64,000 nt of DNA from Sinohyriopsis cumingii (lineage: Eukaryota; Mollusca; Bivalvia; Unionida; Unionidae). A program made the position numbers and the translations under genes. The notes under the pieces were generated by a model that had not been told where the DNA came from, ran no database searches, and was given only the letters and a program-made list of their open reading frames with translations. The stretch lies in assembly GCA_028554795.2 (NCBI GenBank), contig CM068832.1:90142511-90206510 (forward strand), given 5' to 3'. Below, piece by piece: positions 60,290-64,000 of the stretch. The first letter of the stretch is position 1. Each line of letters opens with the position of its first letter.

Positions 60290-63200
60290 TATAAACTGGA
60301 TTCAATTCCACTAGCAATACTTGCATTTTTAATATACTTCGACACATAGGCGATCAGAACATAACATTGGATTCAGTTCCACTACTATTACAAGCATTTT
60401 TAATATACTCAGACACACAGACAATAAGGACATAACATTGGATACAGTTCCACTACTATTACAAGCATTTTTAATATACTTAGACACACAGACAATAAGG
60501 ACATAAATTGGATTCAGTTCCACTACTATTTCAAGCATTTTTAATATACTTAGACACACAGGCAATCAGGACATAACATTGGATTCAGTTCCACTACTAT
60601 TACAAGCATTTTTAATATACTTCGACACATAGGCGATCAGAACATAACATTGGATTCAGTTCCACTACTATTACAAGCATTTTTAATATACTTAGACACA
60701 CAGACAATAAGGACATAACATTGGATTCAGTTCCACTACTATTACAAGCATTTTTAATATACTTAGACACACAGACAATCAGGACATAACATTGGATTCA
60801 GTTCCACTACTATTACAAGCATTTTTAATATACTTAGACACATAGACAATAAGGACATAACATTGGATTCAGTTCCACTACTAGTACAAGCATTTTTAAT
60901 ATTCTCAGACACACAGGCAATCAGGACATAACATTGGATTCAGTTCCACTACTATTACAAGCATTTTTAATATACTTAGACACATAGACAATAAGGACAT
61001 AACATTGGATTCAGTTCCACTACTATTACAAGCATTTTTAATATACTTAGACACACAGACAATAAGGACATAACATTGGATTCAGTTCCACTACTATTAC
61101 AAGCATTTTTAATATACTTAGACACATAGACAATAAGGACATAACATTGGATTCAGTTCCACTACTATTACAAGCATTTTTAATATACTTAGACACACAG
61201 ACAATCAGGACATAACATTGGATTCAGTTCCACTACTATTACAAGCATTTTTAATACACTTAGACACACAGACAATAAGGACATAACATTGGATTCAGTT
61301 CCACTACTATTACAAGCATTTTTAATATACTTAGACACACAGACAATAAGGACATAAATTGGATTCAGTTCCACTACTATTACAAGCATTTTTAATATAC
61401 TTAGACACATAGACAATAAGGACATAACATTGGATTCAGTTCCACTACTATTACAAGCATTTTTAATATACTTAGACACACAGACAATAAGGACATAAAT
61501 TGGATTCAGTTCCACTACTATTACAAGCATTTTTAATATACTTAGACACACAGACAATCAGGACATAACATTGGATTCAGTTCCACTACTATTACAAGCA
61601 TTTTTAATATACTTAGACACACAGACAATCAGGACATAACATTGGATTCAGTTCCACTACTATTACAAGCATTTTTAATATACTTAGACACACAGACAAT
61701 AAGGACATAAATTGGATTCAGTTCCACTACTATTACAAGCATTTTTAATATACTTAGACACATAGACAATAAGGACATAACATTGGATTCAGTTCCACTA
61801 CTATTACAAGCATTTTTAATATACTTAGACACAGAGACAATAAGGACATAACATTGGATTCAGTTCCACTACTATTTCAAGCATTTTTAATATACTTAGA
61901 CACATAGACAATAAGGACATAACATTGGATTCAGTTCCACTACTATTACAAGCATTTTTAATATACTTAGACACATAGACAATCAGGACATAACATTGGA
62001 TTCAGTTCCACTACTATTACAAGCATTTTTAATATACTCAGACACATAGACAATCAGGACATAACATTGGATTCAGTTCCACTACTATTACAAGCATTTT
62101 TAATATACTTAGACACACAGACAATAAGGACATAACATTGGATTCAGTTCCACTACTATTACAAGCATTTTTAATATACTTAGACACACAGACAATAAGG
62201 ACATAACATTGGATTCAGTTCCACTACTATTACAAGCATTTTTAATATACTTAGACACAGAGACAATAAGGACATAACATTGGATTCAGTTCCACTACTA
62301 TTACAAGCATTTTTAATATACTTAGACACATAGACAATCAGGACATAACATTGGATTCAGTTCCACTACTATTACAAGCATTTTTAATATACTCAGACAC
62401 ACAGACAATAAGGACATAACATTGGATTCAGTTCCACTACTATTACAAGCATTTTTAATATACTTAGACACATAGACAATAAGGACATGACATTGGATTC
62501 AGTTCCACTACTATTACAAGCATTTTTAATATACTTAGACACACAGACAATAAGGACATAGCATTGGATTCAGTTCCACTACTATTACAAGCATTTTTAA
62601 TATACTTAGACATATAGAAAATAAGGACATAACATTGGATTCAGTTCCACTACTATTACAAGCATTTTTAATGTACTTAGACACATAGGCAATAAGGACA
62701 TAACACTGGATTCAGTTCCACTAATATTACAAGCATTTTTAATATACTCAGACACACAGACAATAAGGACATAACACTGGATTCAGTTCCACTACTATTT
62801 CAAGCATTTTTAATATACTTAGACACACAGACAATAAGGACATAACACTGGATTCAGTTCCACTACTATTACAAGCATTTTTAATATACTTAGACACACA
62901 GACAATAAGGACATAACATTGGATTCAGTTCCACTACTATTACAAGCATTTTTAATATACTTAGACACACAGACAATAAGGACATAACATTGGATTCAGT
63001 TCCACTACTATTACAAGCATTTTTAATATACTTAGACACACAGACAATAAGGACATAACATTGGATTCAGTTCCACTACTATTACAAGCATTTTTAATAT
63101 ACTTAGACACACAGACAATAAGGACATAAATTGGATTCAGTTCCACTACTATTTCAAGCATTTTTAATATACTTAGACACACAGGCAATCAGGACATAAC

Positions 63201-64000
63201 ATTGGATTCAGTTCCACTACTATTACAAGCATTTTTAATATACTTCGACACATAGGCGATCAGAACATAACATTGGATTCAGTTCCACTACTATTACAAG
63301 CATTTTTAATATACTTAGACACACAGACAATAAGGACATAACATTGGATTCAGTTCCACTACTATTACAAGCATTTTTAATATACTTAGACACACAGACA
63401 ATCAGGACATAACATTGGATTCAGTTCCACTACTATTACAAGCATTTTTAATATACTTAGACACATAGACAATAAGGACATAACATTGGATTCAGTTCCA
63501 CTACTAGTACAAGCATTTTTAATATTCTCAGACACACAGGCAATCAGGACATAACATTGGATTCAGTTCCACTACTATTACAAGCATTTTTAATATACTT
63601 AGACACATAGACAATAAGGACATAACATTGGATTCAGTTCCACTACTATTACAAGCATTTTTAATATACTTAGACACACAGACAATAAGGACATAACATT
63701 GGATTCAGTTCCACTACTATTACAAGCATTTTTAATATACTTAGACACATAGACAATAAGGACATAACATTGGATTCAGTTCCACTACTATTACAAGCAT
63801 TTTTAATATACTTAGACACACAGACAATCAGGACATAACATTGGATTCAGTTCCACTACTATTACAAGCATTTTTAATACACTTAGACACACAGACAATA
63901 AGGACATAACATTGGATTCAGTTCCACTACTATTACAAGCATTTTTAATATACTTAGACACACAGACAATAAGGACATAAATTGGATTCAGTTCCACTAC
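60290..64000. repeat. 71-bp satellite-like array, runs past the window edge
   Basis: At least 52 copies of a 69-71 bp unit with CATTGGATTCAGTTCCACTA, CTATTACAAGCATTTTTAAT and ACTTAGACACACAGACAATAAGG. Units differ at only a few positions. About 930 bp beginning near 60450 recurs at a constant offset of 2,623 bp (for example CGACACATAGG at 60623 and 63246, CTAGTAC at 60881 and 63504, TTAATACAC at 61251 and 63874) and matches to the last base of the window. Confidence 0.97.

Overview
This is animal genomic DNA: AT-rich, intron-dominated and full of short tandem arrays and tRNA-derived SINEs. Twelve short exons, all on the minus strand, splice by GT-AG introns into one uninterrupted reading frame of 376 codons. 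That frame encodes the middle of an extended synaptotagmin (E-Syt, ESYT2-like), a tether and lipid-transfer protein at ER-plasma membrane contact sites. The exons cover the C-terminal half of the SMP lipid-transfer domain, the whole C2A domain and the whole C2B domain. The N-terminal membrane hairpin and first half of SMP should lie beyond base 64000. The third C2 domain should lie before base 1. Coding sequence totals 1129 bp, under 2% of the window. The repeat types, (AAC)n-tailed tRNA SINEs and 'GTTTAACGCCATTTTTCAGCACA' type consensus, suggest a lophotrochozoan, most likely a mollusc; this is an inference from family resemblance and the species cannot be fixed.

Layout, 3' to 5' of the gene (low to high coordinates). 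1-1747 is the intron after the C2B exon, with 50-bp and 27-bp arrays. Exon 12 is at 1748-1897. The 6.8-kb intron 1898-8713 holds a SINE with an exact 11-bp target duplication and arrays of 20 to 41 bp units. Exons 11 and 10 (8714-8872, 9922-10011) carry most of C2B. The 13.9-kb intron 10012-23936 contains a 2.3-kb array of a 33-bp unit, a second SINE copy, a foldback sequence and a complete non-autonomous piggyBac-like element with TTAA ends (20500-21353). Exons 9 to 5 (23937-39375) build C2A, separated by introns with many minisatellites, including a 1.7-kb array whose 39-bp unit contains a perfect hairpin. Exons 4 to 1 (43038-54406) encode SMP; among them lie a decayed zinc-knuckle (LINE ORF1-like) pseudogene and a minisatellite made from the end of exon 2 and its splice donor. 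54407-64000 is intron with a nested 1.47-kb insertion and, at the right edge, an array of a 71-bp unit that runs out of the window and contains a 2,623-bp-offset duplication.

There is no second protein-coding gene that I can support, no operon structure, no genuine tRNA or rRNA gene and no CRISPR. The most notable biology is how one conserved gene tolerates roughly fifty unrelated tandem-repeat families, several in nested or higher-order form, in nearly every intron, and that one family was born from the gene's own exon. Exon boundaries are given to the base because phase and GT-AG signals agree at every junction; repeat boundaries and copy numbers are estimates made by eye.
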